From positions 310,001 through 374,000 of the forward strand of contig NZ_FKIF01000010.1 of assembly GCF_900078705.1 (NCBI RefSeq): a DNA stretch of 64,000 nucleotides, read 5' to 3'. The position numbers were made by a program, and so were the translations under genes. Positions 51,710 through 60,202 of this stretch are shown here, in pieces (within the stretch, counting starts at the first letter, position 1; each line of letters begins with the position of its first letter). Under the pieces are notes generated by a model that saw only the letters and a list, made by a program, of their open reading frames with translations, did no database searches and was not told the DNA's origin. The DNA comes from Bordetella ansorpii (GTDB lineage Bacteria; Pseudomonadota; Gammaproteobacteria; Burkholderiales; Burkholderiaceae_B).

Positions 51710-51742
51710 GGGCGCCAGTCTGCTGCCCTGCCCGCAATTGCT

Positions 51743-51762
51743 CTATTAAATGGCTTTACCGC
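51743..51762 (-). promoter_or_regulatory. Late-promoter motif, copy 2
   Basis: Minus-strand GCGGTAAAGCCATTTAATAG, 19 of 20 bases identical to copy 1. It ends 34 bp before the protease/scaffold start. Confidence 0.7.
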
Positions 51763-51896
51763 GTGCAGGCCGCAGCGGTATGATCATTCTACGTTGCGAG
51801 GTTCAGGGAAATCGGCGTCTGATCCAACACGGCCACGGCCGGATGGCATGTGAGAGTGCCCTGCGTTGACAGGGGTGCCGTCTCACCGCAACGTCT

Positions 51897-53177
51897 CTAC
51901 ATCAGATTGACCAAGCCCCGCCGGGTAAACGACTCCGGGTCAATCATCTCCATCGACACCACCACATTGCCCGCGCTGGCGCCGCGCGCCTGTACGTCGA
52001 GATCCACGACGATTTTCACCACCTGCGTGGAACTCGTTGGCGACGTGCACAGCAATACCACACGGTTGCCGTCCAGCCAGGCCTCGCCGATCCGGCGCAA
52101 GTCCGCCGGCAGCTCGCTGACAAATTCGACGCCGGCGCCCTTGGCCTGACGTTCGGCGGTGCGGCCTTCGCCGATCAGGTGGCGCAGCTTGGACATCAGC
52201 ACATGAATGGTGGCGCGCGAGTCCGGGGCCGATAATTTGCCCGCGGCCTGCAGCTTACTCACGACGCCAGGCGCAAAGGCGCCCACCACGCGCCGCTGGC
52301 CGAGCTCTCGTCGCTCGCGCTGCGGCGCGGCGTATCGTCCGACGAACTCATGAAACTCGGCTTGCACCAGCGGCGCCCACAGATCGGCGCCGTCGGTCAG
52401 CACGCGCGCGGCGGTCGTCGCCGCCGCCGCATCGGCCTTGTCCATCATGGACCGAGCCAGGTTCGCCCGGCGCAGGCCCGGCGGATAGTGGAACGCCGGA
52501 TGCACCCCCTGAGGCACGTCGACCGTTTCCCCCGTGCGGCTGTTCGTGTAAGCCACATACCGCTCCGGCGGTGGCTGCTCCACTGTCAGTCCCATCTGGT
52601 CGACCTGGCGCTGGGTGAGCTGCAGCACGCCGCATTTGCAGCCCCACTCCTTCGCTGGCATATGCGCCTGCCACCACGGGTCATCGGCGCGGAATATCTT
52701 TCCGGCCCATGCCGCGTGCGAGAGGCGTGGGTGTTCGCTGGAACTGCGCAGGTATTGCAGGTACGGAAACAGCGTGACGTTGCGCTGGATACGCTCCCAC
52801 TGGCCTTCGCCGTAGGCCGTGGCCAAGTTGGTGTCGAAGATCCGGCGCAACCGGGCATCGCTGCCCAACTGCGCCGTCACCGTCTCGCCGGTCACCGGGT
52901 CGACCATTTCGCGCTTGCCCCACCAGCCCTTGTCCTGCAGGGCCGGGCCGAGCGCGCGGCGGAAATCCTGCCAGGTCGTGCCGTCGGCGATCGCGCGGTC
53001 CACAGCGCCGCGGATGTCCTGGAGCACGTCCATCTGCATGGCCTTCGCCACCGTGAACGCGGCGGCGTGCTCCTGGGCCGGCATATCCTGCCAGGAGAAC
53101 GCCAGGCGGTAGCCCTTCTGGCGAAAGAAGTCGACGGCCTCCTGGGGCGGCAGCGGCTCGAGCTCGATGCCGGCCAT
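51897..53177 (-). CDS. Head morphogenesis protein (Mu gp30/F-like) with extra C-terminal domain
   Basis: 426 residues. The N-terminal ~260 residues are the gpF/SPP1 gp7 head morphogenesis domain: FRRALGPALQDKGWWGKRE, then RSSSEHPRLSHAAWAGKIF and PAKEWGCKCGVLQLTQRQ. The C-terminal ~150 residues (from about 270) are an added domain, ELGQRRVVGAFAPGVVSKLQAAGK, LSKLRHLIGEGRTAERQAKG and WLDGNRVVLLC. Similar positions in other gpF proteins carry nuclease- or toxin-like domains; that identity here is a guess. Ends 188 bp before the late promoter of gpI. Confidence 0.88.
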   Translation of the reverse strand: MAGIELEPLPPQEAVDFFRQKGYRLAFSWQDMPAQEHAAAFTVAKAMQMDVLQDIRGAVDRAIADGTTWQDFRRALGPALQDKGWWGKREMVDPVTGETVTAQLGSDARLRRIFDTNLATAYGEGQWERIQRNVTLFPYLQYLRSSSEHPRLSHAAWAGKIFRADDPWWQAHMPAKEWGCKCGVLQLTQRQVDQMGLTVEQPPPERYVAYTNSRTGETVDVPQGVHPAFHYPPGLRRANLARSMMDKADAAAATTAARVLTDGADLWAPLVQAEFHEFVGRYAAPQRERRELGQRRVVGAFAPGVVSKLQAAGKLSAPDSRATIHVLMSKLRHLIGEGRTAERQAKGAGVEFVSELPADLRRIGEAWLDGNRVVLLCTSPTSSTQVVKIVVDLDVQARGASAGNVVVSMEMIDPESFTRRGLVNLM

Positions 53178-53180
53178 GGA

Positions 53181-54776
53181 TCAGGATTTTCCGCCGTTGG
53201 TCAGGTTGCCCCAGAGCCGCGCGACCAGCGTGCCGCGGCTAAGCAGCTCGGCCATTGCGCCTGGATCTAGCGCGGCCAGGCGTGCCTCGACCGCCGCTCG
53301 GAAATCCTCCAGGGAAGCACTGCTGTCCAGCGCCTCCTGCACAGCCTGCTGGATCGGGTCGGGCCGGGCCTGCCATTCGTCGAGCATGGCGTCGGTCAGG
53401 CCCTCGAGCGCAGCCGAGGCCGGATTCTCTGCGCCGGCCGCGTCCGCCTTCAACCGGCCCAGACGGGCGCGGCTTGGTAGCCTGGCGGAATCGTCACCGG
53501 GGCCGGCGGGATCTGTGGGAGCGACGGCTCGCAGCACGTCGTCGCCGTCCTCGGCCCTGGGAATCTTGAGCTTGCCGTGTGCCCACTCCGTTTTGATCTG
53601 CATGCCCATGCTGACCAGTTTCGGCAGCGAGTCGGCGAGCAGCTTCAGGTCTTCCGGCTCCTGCGTGTCCAGCACCAGGCGCGGGCAGCGCCGCAGCGTC
53701 ATGCGGCCTCGATTGACGGCGAGGATGGGATAGATGAGCTGGCGTGTGATCGTGGTGCCCAGCTGCCTCGCATCCGACTTGGCCAGGTCGTGGCGCAGTT
53801 CGTTGTGGACGTCGCCCAGCGCCTGCGTGCCGTGCTCGCCCTCGCCGCTGGTGAGTGTGCCGCCCAGCACGGCCTTGCTCATCGTGCGCTCCATCAGCCC
53901 GATCATCGCGTCGAATGGCGTGGAGTCCCCCTGGGCGGCCTGCATGAAGTCGATTTTCATGCCCTCCGGCACCACGGCCGCCGCATCATGGCCGATACCG
54001 ATGACCGCGCGCAGCAAGGTGGCGCGGGCCTTGTCGTCGTGATTGTTCGGGTTGTACGTGCCGAGGCGCATCGGCAGTCCGTAGATTTCCAGGAACTCGG
54101 CCAGGTCGCGGATGGCGAAATTGCGGAACAGCCACGGCCAGGCCGTGACGCGGAACAGGCCGGCGCGGGCGATGTAGCCGCTGCGAGATCGGTGCGTGTG
54201 CATGATCCAGCCGAACGGCCACAGCGCCTGGCCATCGACGCTGTTGTCGCGCAGGCGCAGCTCGTTGCGGTTCAGGCCGGGCGAAGTGGGCGTGCGGAAC
54301 CACCCCTGGGGCCGATGTTCGACCAGCACCGGCACGCGCTGGCGTTCGATGGAACCCCAGGTCACCTCCAACGCCGAGAATCCGTGACCGACGGCATCCG
54401 TCATGTCGAACAGGATGTCCTCCATCTCCAGATCCTGCAGCACCTCGGTGACGAACGCAGCCTCGGATTTTTCCGCGGCCGTGGCGCCCTCGGGCGGGCT
54501 GACGGACCATTCGAGCTGGCTGACCGTCAGCCGGCGGGTCTGCATCACGCTGAACAGGTGGCCGTCCTTTTCCTCCATGTCGGCGAACATCTCGTGCTGC
54601 GCCGTGATGTCACCGCGCTCGGCATTCTGCAGGATTTGCGCCAGCCGGGCGGGGGTGAGCCCGCGTGTCGGATGGTTCTCCCACTCTGTCAACAGGTGGC
54701 CGAGCCGCGCGGTCTGTGATTCCTGCAGCTGCTCGCGGGTGATGGGGTTGCCGAACTGGTCAACGATCTGGGCCAT
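53181..54776 (-). CDS. Portal protein (Mu gp29, DUF935)
   Basis: 531 residues. IVDQFGNPITREQLQESQTARLG, DIEDILFDMTDAVGHGFSALEVTWG-type block, and ETYGLPMRLGTYNPNNHDDKA (read EIYGLPMRLGTY in the sequence) are the DUF935 portal signatures. It forms the dodecameric ring for DNA entry. Four bases separate it from the gp30 gene and 18 from the terminase. Confidence 0.93.
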   Translation of the reverse strand: MAQIVDQFGNPITREQLQESQTARLGHLLTEWENHPTRGLTPARLAQILQNAERGDITAQHEMFADMEEKDGHLFSVMQTRRLTVSQLEWSVSPPEGATAAEKSEAAFVTEVLQDLEMEDILFDMTDAVGHGFSALEVTWGSIERQRVPVLVEHRPQGWFRTPTSPGLNRNELRLRDNSVDGQALWPFGWIMHTHRSRSGYIARAGLFRVTAWPWLFRNFAIRDLAEFLEIYGLPMRLGTYNPNNHDDKARATLLRAVIGIGHDAAAVVPEGMKIDFMQAAQGDSTPFDAMIGLMERTMSKAVLGGTLTSGEGEHGTQALGDVHNELRHDLAKSDARQLGTTITRQLIYPILAVNRGRMTLRRCPRLVLDTQEPEDLKLLADSLPKLVSMGMQIKTEWAHGKLKIPRAEDGDDVLRAVAPTDPAGPGDDSARLPSRARLGRLKADAAGAENPASAALEGLTDAMLDEWQARPDPIQQAVQEALDSSASLEDFRAAVEARLAALDPGAMAELLSRGTLVARLWGNLTNGGKS

Positions 54777-54794
54777 AAGTCTCTCGCGCCGGGC

Positions 54795-56597
54795 TCAGAC
54801 CCAGCTTGCAGCGATCCTTGCCGGCCTAAATGGGGCAGGGACGCGTTTATAAACGTTCACAACGGCGATCTTGGCGCGAGCCAGGGTCAGCGTAGCCGCC
54901 ACCCCCAGATAACGCCTCAGCGGGCCGGAAATCCTAAGCGCTTGCCGCCATGCCCCGCCGCCGGTCCAGGTGCCGTCCTCTTCACCGTCATCCGGCAGGG
55001 CGTCCCACCTGCTGGTTTGCCTGGGAACCGGGGTGTATTCGATGGGCGCGGCCATGTTCAGCGAGGCGTACCAGAGAAGCGCCAGCATCACTGCGGCATC
55101 GCCGTGGCGGCTCAACTCCGGATCCTTCAAATCCTTCCGGCGCAGCTTCACGACCATGGGAATGCCCTCGACGTCCTCTATCGAGCGCAGGTCCGCCGAC
55201 ACGTTGTCGTCGCGCGGTAGATCGATGGTTCCGTCCTCGAATGCCTGGATCAGCCGCGGCATCCAGGTGCCGTACCAGGTGCGATTGAGCTTGATCTGGT
55301 GCACCTGGCCATGGCCATATCGGTCGGCCGTGTACTCGGCCAGCGTCTCGCCCGAGCCGGTGGCATCCATCGCACCACCGCATTGGCGCGGTAGCCGGTC
55401 GATGACGTACCAGATGATCTGTTCTTGCTGGCGCGCGGGAACGTTGTGCATCTCGATGATGAAGGGGACGCGCCGCCGTAGATTTCCCTCGACCTGGCCG
55501 ACGCCGAACACCGAGAAATCGCGATGCCGTGCAAAGTCCTGCGCGAAGACCGTCTGCAGCCGCGGGTTCACCATCCGCAGCGCCGGATCTACATGGCGGG
55601 TGATCCAGTCCGCCACGATGGACTTGCGCTCGTCCTCGCCCCTCCTGACGAAATCGTCGTCCAGGGCGAGACGCAGCACCGGCCGCTCCTCGGCCATGGC
55701 CTTTTCGATCCACACGCCGGGCAGGCAGACGCCATTGCCATCGCGCGGGATGGCGTCGAGCTCCTCGCGCATGGCTGCGCGGCGCACGCCGTACGCGCTC
55801 CGAATCTTCGTGTACCACTCCTTTTTGCCGGCATCGGTGGGCGTGGTGCCTTTCATGAAGCACACGCGTTCGTACAGGCCGTTGGCCACGGCGTCGTCGA
55901 ACGTCACCGTCACTACCACGGCGTCGGCACCATAGCGGCCGGCCTCGATGTCGCGGCAAAGCTGCGCGAACGGATTGTGTTTGCCATTGTGTGAGCTGAT
56001 GATGGTGATCTGCCCGCCCCAGATCAGCAGCGCGGTGGCCGCGTCGAGCACGCCCTGCACGTCGGGGTGAAACGCCGCTTCGTCGATCACGACGTGGCCC
56101 TGCAGGCCCCGGATGTTGGCCGGCCGGCTGGACAAGGCGCAGACCTGGAACCCGCTGGAGAATCGAATGCGATAGGCCGTGATGTGCTTGGTGCGTCCGT
56201 TCTCGTCCTGGTCTTCGAACAGGAACTCTTCGACGCCCGACACGCCCTCGCCTTGGGCGCGAGCGATTACCCGCGCGAACTTGGCGCAATAGCCAATCGC
56301 TTCGAGGCCCTTTTCTTTCGTGTCGCCGATGTAAAAGACGTTGTCGCCGCCGGCGGACTTGCGCGCTGCGGCCACCAAGGTCTTGTTCAGCATCGTGCCG
56401 AACGTGATGCCCGTTCGCCTGCCTTTCGGAATGGCGATGATCGACGCCCGTAGGGCGGCAACCTGGCGCTGGTGCAGCATCAGGATGCCGTCGGCCAGCG
56501 GATTGAAGTTGTCCGAAATCGCGCGGACGCTCGCCGGCAGATCGTCCCATTCCAGGACGCGCAGAGTCGAGGCCAGAGGCTGGATGACGGCGACCAT
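54795..56597 (-). CDS. Terminase large subunit (Mu gp28)
   Basis: 600 residues. The ATPase domain has a Walker A-like IPKGRRTGITFGT (~57-69) and Walker B GHVVIDEAAFHPDV near residue 170. The RNase H-like nuclease domain lies C-terminally, with FAQDFARHRDFSVFGVG and a later acidic pair in MDATGSGETLAEY. It packages DNA by the headful mechanism, cutting in host DNA flanking the integrated phage. Confidence 0.93.
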   Translation of the reverse strand: MVAVIQPLASTLRVLEWDDLPASVRAISDNFNPLADGILMLHQRQVAALRASIIAIPKGRRTGITFGTMLNKTLVAAARKSAGGDNVFYIGDTKEKGLEAIGYCAKFARVIARAQGEGVSGVEEFLFEDQDENGRTKHITAYRIRFSSGFQVCALSSRPANIRGLQGHVVIDEAAFHPDVQGVLDAATALLIWGGQITIISSHNGKHNPFAQLCRDIEAGRYGADAVVVTVTFDDAVANGLYERVCFMKGTTPTDAGKKEWYTKIRSAYGVRRAAMREELDAIPRDGNGVCLPGVWIEKAMAEERPVLRLALDDDFVRRGEDERKSIVADWITRHVDPALRMVNPRLQTVFAQDFARHRDFSVFGVGQVEGNLRRRVPFIIEMHNVPARQQEQIIWYVIDRLPRQCGGAMDATGSGETLAEYTADRYGHGQVHQIKLNRTWYGTWMPRLIQAFEDGTIDLPRDDNVSADLRSIEDVEGIPMVVKLRRKDLKDPELSRHGDAAVMLALLWYASLNMAAPIEYTPVPRQTSRWDALPDDGEEDGTWTGGGAWRQALRISGPLRRYLGVAATLTLARAKIAVVNVYKRVPAPFRPARIAASWV

Positions 56598-56658
56598 CAG
56601 GAGTCACCGTCCAACGAGGCAACGCCGCGGCCGGGGACCATCAGGGAATGCCGGATGC

Positions 56659-57240
56659 TCATGGTGCGTGGATCCCCAGGAATTCACGGCGCCAGAAATC
56701 GACCTGTTCGGCATCCATGCCGCGCGCCTTGGCGACCTGCTGCAGGTTCATCTCCTGCTGGGCGAGCAGCTCGCGGCGCGCGCGTTCCTCGGCCTCCACC
56801 TGGAATTTCTTTAGCGTCACGCTCGACCTGGTCAGCGTCGCGATGTTCTTCGCGGCCGCACTGAGCAGGCCTATCCGTTCATCCGGTTTCACGTCCTCGT
56901 CGGTCGCCTCCTGCAGGGCCATGATGGACTCGAACAGTTCCGACTGGATCATGGCCGTCAACGCCTCGCTGCGCGCGTCCTCCCGGTCTCCAGCCTGCGC
57001 GCGAATGAGGCGCGCCGCTTCCGTGCTCGCCCGGATCGCAGACAGGCGCCGCTCCAGCTGCTGCCCATACCTGTGTACCGCTGACCGGCTGGGCAGTTCG
57101 CCAGCGGCGTCCTGCGCCGGAAACCGCTCGCGCAGGTCCGCGATCAGTTCATCGAGCGTGCAGGCGCCTTGCGCGATGCGGGCCTCGATATAGGCTCGCA
57201 CCTCGTCCGGCAGACGTCGGATGGAGGATTTGCGTGCCAT
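56659..57240 (-). CDS. Mu gp27-like protein (DUF3486, small terminase-like)
   Basis: 193 residues. ARKSSIRRLPDEVRAYIEARIAQGACTLDELIADLRERFP in outline is the DUF3486 N-terminal helix-turn-helix, followed by a long helical region (RRELLAQQEMNLQQVAKARG). In Mu gp27 is the probable small terminase that marks the packaging start. Directly before the large subunit, with a 61-bp gap. Confidence 0.88.
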   Translation of the reverse strand: MARKSSIRRLPDEVRAYIEARIAQGACTLDELIADLRERFPAQDAAGELPSRSAVHRYGQQLERRLSAIRASTEAARLIRAQAGDREDARSEALTAMIQSELFESIMALQEATDEDVKPDERIGLLSAAAKNIATLTRSSVTLKKFQVEAEERARRELLAQQEMNLQQVAKARGMDAEQVDFWRREFLGIHAP

Positions 57241-57245
57241 GGCGG

Positions 57246-57554
57246 CTACCAGTACTTCGCCGGGCGAGCAATGCCTGGCTCGCAGTCGATCGTGTACTCG
57301 GCGATGTCCACGCCATAGCGAGTGAGATCAGCCAACCAGCGGCCGCTCGGCTCCTTGACCAGGTTGACCAGCTTGCGGTCTGCCAGGTAATCCAGTTCCC
57401 GGCGCAGCTCCAGCGGCGTGGCGTCGGGATACTGCGTCTGCGCCACGGAAAGAATCGGTCCCTCGTAGGATCCGACCGGCCTCGCATGATTCAGCGTCAG
57501 GAGGATGAGCCAGCGCAGGGCCTCGCGGCGCGCGCGTTCCACGTCAATTTGCAT
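57246..57554 (-). CDS. Mu gp26-like protein
   Basis: 102 residues with a winged-helix look: RREALRWLILLTLNHARPVGSYEGPIL and ATPLELRRELDYLADRKLVNLVKEPSGRW in outline. Same place as gp26 of Mu between the lysis block and the terminase. Function unknown. Confidence 0.82.
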   Translation of the reverse strand: MQIDVERARREALRWLILLTLNHARPVGSYEGPILSVAQTQYPDATPLELRRELDYLADRKLVNLVKEPSGRWLADLTRYGVDIAEYTIDCEPGIARPAKYW

Positions 57555-57879
57555 TCTTAACTCCAGCCAGCCCGCGCAGTTGGGCGTTTTCCAGTTTCAC
57601 GGCCAGGCCGTCCAGCTTGGCTTCGATGATGCTCTGGCCGCGGATATAGTCCTCACGCCGCACATACTCCAGCGGCAGATCAGCACGCAGCTGCATGAGG
57701 TCACGTTCGATGCGCTGCCACTGCCCAGCCTCGTCGCGGTTGGCCGCCTCCAGCACGTTGAAGCGCGCGTCCAGATGCCGTTGCGTTTGCGCCAGCAACA
57801 CCTTGCCCACAGCTCCGCACGCCCCGAAAAATGCCAGCAGCAGCGTGATGAGCTGCCACAGTTCAATCTGTACCGTCAT
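57544..57879 (-). CDS. Small membrane/coiled-coil phage protein (Mu gp25-like, DUF2730)
   Basis: 111 residues: one N-terminal membrane helix (ELWQLITLLLAFFGACGAVGKVLL) then a coiled coil (RHLDARFNVLEAANRDEAGQW, QRIERDLMQLRADLP). It follows the Rz1 gene with an ATGA overlap. The DUF2730 class sits here in many Mu-like phages; its role is unknown. Confidence 0.78.
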   Translation of the reverse strand: MTVQIELWQLITLLLAFFGACGAVGKVLLAQTQRHLDARFNVLEAANRDEAGQWQRIERDLMQLRADLPLEYVRREDYIRGQSIIEAKLDGLAVKLENAQLRGLAGVKNAN

Positions 57880-58157
57880 GGATGGTGTCTCGCGTTGATG
57901 TGGTCCACGGTGTCGACGTGCCTGGCCGCGCAGGTACCGTACAAGCCGTACATGGCCTCCAGGGCAAGCGCGCGGGCCTCGTCAGAGTTCTCAGTCGGGC
58001 GCACGACCGGCGGGCACCGCGCCGCCAGTTCCGCCGGCAGCGAGACCACCTGCGGCGAGGGCATCGGCGCGGGCGGCAGCTGCGGCGAGGACCCGCAGGC
58101 TGTCAGCATCGAGCTGGCACACAGCAGCGCCAGGCTGGCGAGATTTCTCGATGGCAT
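57876..58157 (-). CDS. Outer-membrane spanin lipoprotein (Rz1-like)
   Basis: 93 residues. The signal SLALLCASSMLTAC has a lipobox LTAC with the lipidated cysteine at residue 21, then a proline-rich stretch SSPQLPPAPMPSPQ as in Rz1. It starts inside the Rz gene in another frame and runs 115 bp past its stop. With Rz it spans the periplasm and fuses the membranes at lysis. Confidence 0.88.
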   Translation of the reverse strand: MPSRNLASLALLCASSMLTACGSSPQLPPAPMPSPQVVSLPAELAARCPPVVRPTENSDEARALALEAMYGLYGTCAARHVDTVDHINARHHP

Positions 58158-58422
58158 TCTTCAGCTCCATGTTGGACGTCTTGTTCCGAGCCTCTAGGTT
58201 GGTCATGGCAGTACGGACGGCCCGGTTGGCTGCCGCGCCGTCCGAGATTGCATTGCGCAGTTCGGCCAGGTTCAACCCCAGGTTCTGGACCTGTGCGGCA
58301 TCGTGGGCGGCCTGGGCTTCGAGGGCACCACGTGCGTGGCCGTCCCTGTCGCCCCACCAGTAGCCGGCGCCGCCGGCCGCGAAGGCGGCGAGCAGGCCCC
58401 AGGCGATGATCGTCGGATTCAC
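57991..58422 (-). CDS. Inner-membrane spanin (Rz-like)
   Basis: 143 residues starting at GTG 58422, which overlaps the transglycosylase stop. One membrane helix (TIIAWGLLAAFAAGGAGYWWG) leads into a long periplasmic coiled coil (LNLAELRNAISDGAAANRAV, NLEARNKTSNMELKNAIEK). Rz1 is embedded in its 3' third in another frame. Complete Rz/Rz1 pair. Confidence 0.85.
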   Translation of the reverse strand: MNPTIIAWGLLAAFAAGGAGYWWGDRDGHARGALEAQAAHDAAQVQNLGLNLAELRNAISDGAAANRAVRTAMTNLEARNKTSNMELKNAIEKSRQPGAAVCQLDADSLRVLAAAAARADALAAGGLAAGGTGGAVPAGRAPD

Positions 58423-59054
58423 AGGCACACTCCCGATCCCCAGGCCAGATAGCGCGCCTGGTGCACATACAGAATCCGGCGCGGGTACGCGCGGTTTTCG
58501 CGCCAGTTGGCGGCGCTGCGCCCGGCATTGACCGTTTCGACCTGGTCGAACCACACGGCGCGATCCAGGCCGCGGCCGGCCGCCAGCCGCTGGTCGCGCT
58601 GGATCCACCCGAGCCCCCCGTTGTACGCGGACAGCGTCATGGCCATGCGCTGGCAATCGTCAGCCGCGCTGATGCGCGCATGTAGCCACAGGTCGTACTG
58701 GACCAGCGCGCGTATCGCCCAGCTCGGGTTGAATGGTGCGTTCGCGGCCAGCGTCGGATACAGCCCCGCGATCCATGCCGACGTGTCCGGCATGAACTGG
58801 GCGATCCCTTGCGCGCCCACTGCCGACACTGCATCGGCACGCCAGGCGCTTTCCTGATGCAGCTGCCCGGCGAACACGGCGATAGGAGCGTCCAGCCCCC
58901 ACACGGCACGGCCGTTGCGGATAACGGCGTCACGGTATTGCAGGGACGCGCGTGGCGGCTGCGCTGCCAGTGCCGGCAACGCCGCGCACGACGCGGCCAG
59001 CAGCGTCGTCAGCATCGTCAGCAGCCGGAGCCCGGCAAAGCTGGGTGTCATCAC
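58419..59054 (-). CDS. Endolysin: SLT-family lytic transglycosylase
   Basis: 211 residues. A signal/anchor (LRLLTMLTTLLAASCAALPALA) precedes the SLT domain: GQLHQESAWRADAVSAVGAQGIAQFMPDT in outline has the catalytic Glu in HQESAW; AYNGGLGW follows. It cleaves peptidoglycan without hydrolysis. The leader suggests a SAR-type or Sec-exported endolysin, so the holin may act mostly to depolarise the membrane. Overlaps the holin gene by 4 bp. Confidence 0.9.
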   Translation of the reverse strand: MMTPSFAGLRLLTMLTTLLAASCAALPALAAQPPRASLQYRDAVIRNGRAVWGLDAPIAVFAGQLHQESAWRADAVSAVGAQGIAQFMPDTSAWIAGLYPTLAANAPFNPSWAIRALVQYDLWLHARISAADDCQRMAMTLSAYNGGLGWIQRDQRLAAGRGLDRAVWFDQVETVNAGRSAANWRENRAYPRRILYVHQARYLAWGSGVCL

Positions 59055-59458
59055 AACCCCGTCGCGACCGCGATGATGACGGCCAGCGCGATGATTGCGC
59101 GACGGATCGTCGCCGCCACGAACGCAGTTTCGTAGCCATCCGCGATCGGGTAGTCGACGCGGTGCGTCCCGCAGCAGTTGCCCTCGCGCCAGTCACGCAC
59201 CAGGTAGCCGTCCGGACGGGCGTAGGGGAAGAATGCGCGGTCCAGCCAATAGGCCAGCACCGCCGCGAGCGTGATCAGGGAGATTTTGTAGATGACGACC
59301 GGGATCTGCTGCGGCGATACCAGCCCGATGATCACAATGAAAAACGCGGCGATCGCCAGCCAGGTCGTGAACCGGGGCAGCCGGCGATGCAGGGGGATGT
59401 GGGATAGCGACAAGCGGCCTCCGGGAAAGAACCAGGAACGATGCAGAGCGAGCTGCAT
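59051..59458 (-). CDS. Putative holin
   Basis: 135 residues with three hydrophobic segments: FTTWLAIAAFFIVIIGLVS, VVIYKISLITLAAVLAYWL, and a C-terminal TIRRAIIALAVIIAVATGL. First gene of the late lysis operon, 25 bp below a late-promoter motif and next to the endolysin, so a holin role is likely. No sequence family is certain. Confidence 0.75.
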   Translation of the reverse strand: MQLALHRSWFFPGGRLSLSHIPLHRRLPRFTTWLAIAAFFIVIIGLVSPQQIPVVIYKISLITLAAVLAYWLDRAFFPYARPDGYLVRDWREGNCCGTHRVDYPIADGYETAFVAATIRRAIIALAVIIAVATGL

Positions 59459-59482
59459 CGTGCCGGGCCTCGTCCGGAGGGG

Positions 59483-59502
59483 CTATTAAATGGATTTACC
59501 GC
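59483..59502 (-). promoter_or_regulatory. Late-promoter motif, copy 1
   Basis: Minus-strand GCGGTAAATCCATTTAATAG, which ends 25 bp before the holin start codon. It matches copies 2 and 3 and contains the inverted repeat TAAA-NCCR-TTTA. Confidence 0.7.
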
Positions 59503-59512
59503 GAGAGCGTGC

Positions 59513-60202
59513 TCATTTTTTGTTTGCTTCCTCGAGCTTGGCGCGCAGCGCAGCAGGGCACGACCATCTGCCCTCCCCAGCATTCAGGCAACTGCTGGGC
59601 AGATCGTTCGCCCGAGCAGGCGAGCCGATCACCGTAATAGTGTCCTCGGGAGGGTGATCGATCGACATCTGGCATTCACGCAGCGACTCACTGTACATGT
59701 GCCAGGCAGTGTACAGAGCATTCGCCGTCATCTGAGAGTTCAGATGAGCCGTCCATAACTGTGAGGCCGCCGCGCCCAATCCCCTACACGAGGCAAATGG
59801 TCGAAAAGGCTCTGACAACTGCTGTCCCCGCTCGGTGAGCTTGGCAAATTTTCTGCCTTGGGCAGGTACGGCTGGCGAAATACCACTTTCCCAATATTTA
59901 CGAAGTACAGGCAAGGCAACCTCGACCTCATGACGTACGTCACGTAGGAACACCTCGGCGACTTCCTTTTTCTGGGTGTATTCGGCGAGTTCAGTGTCAG
60001 GCTGGATCGTCCAGATGCCAGCCGCGCAGGCTGGCACGATTCCCAGCGTCAGCGTGGCGGCAAAAATGACCTTGGCATTGTTGGTTCGAATCTTTTTTTT
60101 CAGAGATTTTTTTAGTCCAGCCAGAGCCGAGCCGTCGAGGCAAACAACCAACTGCAAACGACGAATTTCCCGAGCTATTACCCCAACGCTCTTTGCCTTC
60201 AT
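59513..60202 (-). CDS. Membrane-anchored protein co-transcribed with the repressor
   Basis: 229 residues. A basic cytoplasmic N-terminus (KKSLKKKIRTNNAKV near residues 31-45), one membrane helix (VIFAATLTLGIVPACAAGIWT), then a periplasmic part with four further cysteines (CRGLG, CQMSI, SCLNAG, SCPAAL) that could form disulfides. Codon bias is lower in GC than its neighbours. It overlaps the repressor stop by 4 bp, so it should be made in the lysogen. This position in temperate phages often holds exclusion or lysogenic-conversion genes; no family is recognised. Confidence 0.65.
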   Translation of the reverse strand: MKAKSVGVIAREIRRLQLVVCLDGSALAGLKKSLKKKIRTNNAKVIFAATLTLGIVPACAAGIWTIQPDTELAEYTQKKEVAEVFLRDVRHEVEVALPVLRKYWESGISPAVPAQGRKFAKLTERGQQLSEPFRPFASCRGLGAAASQLWTAHLNSQMTANALYTAWHMYSESLRECQMSIDHPPEDTITVIGSPARANDLPSSCLNAGEGRWSCPAALRAKLEEANKK

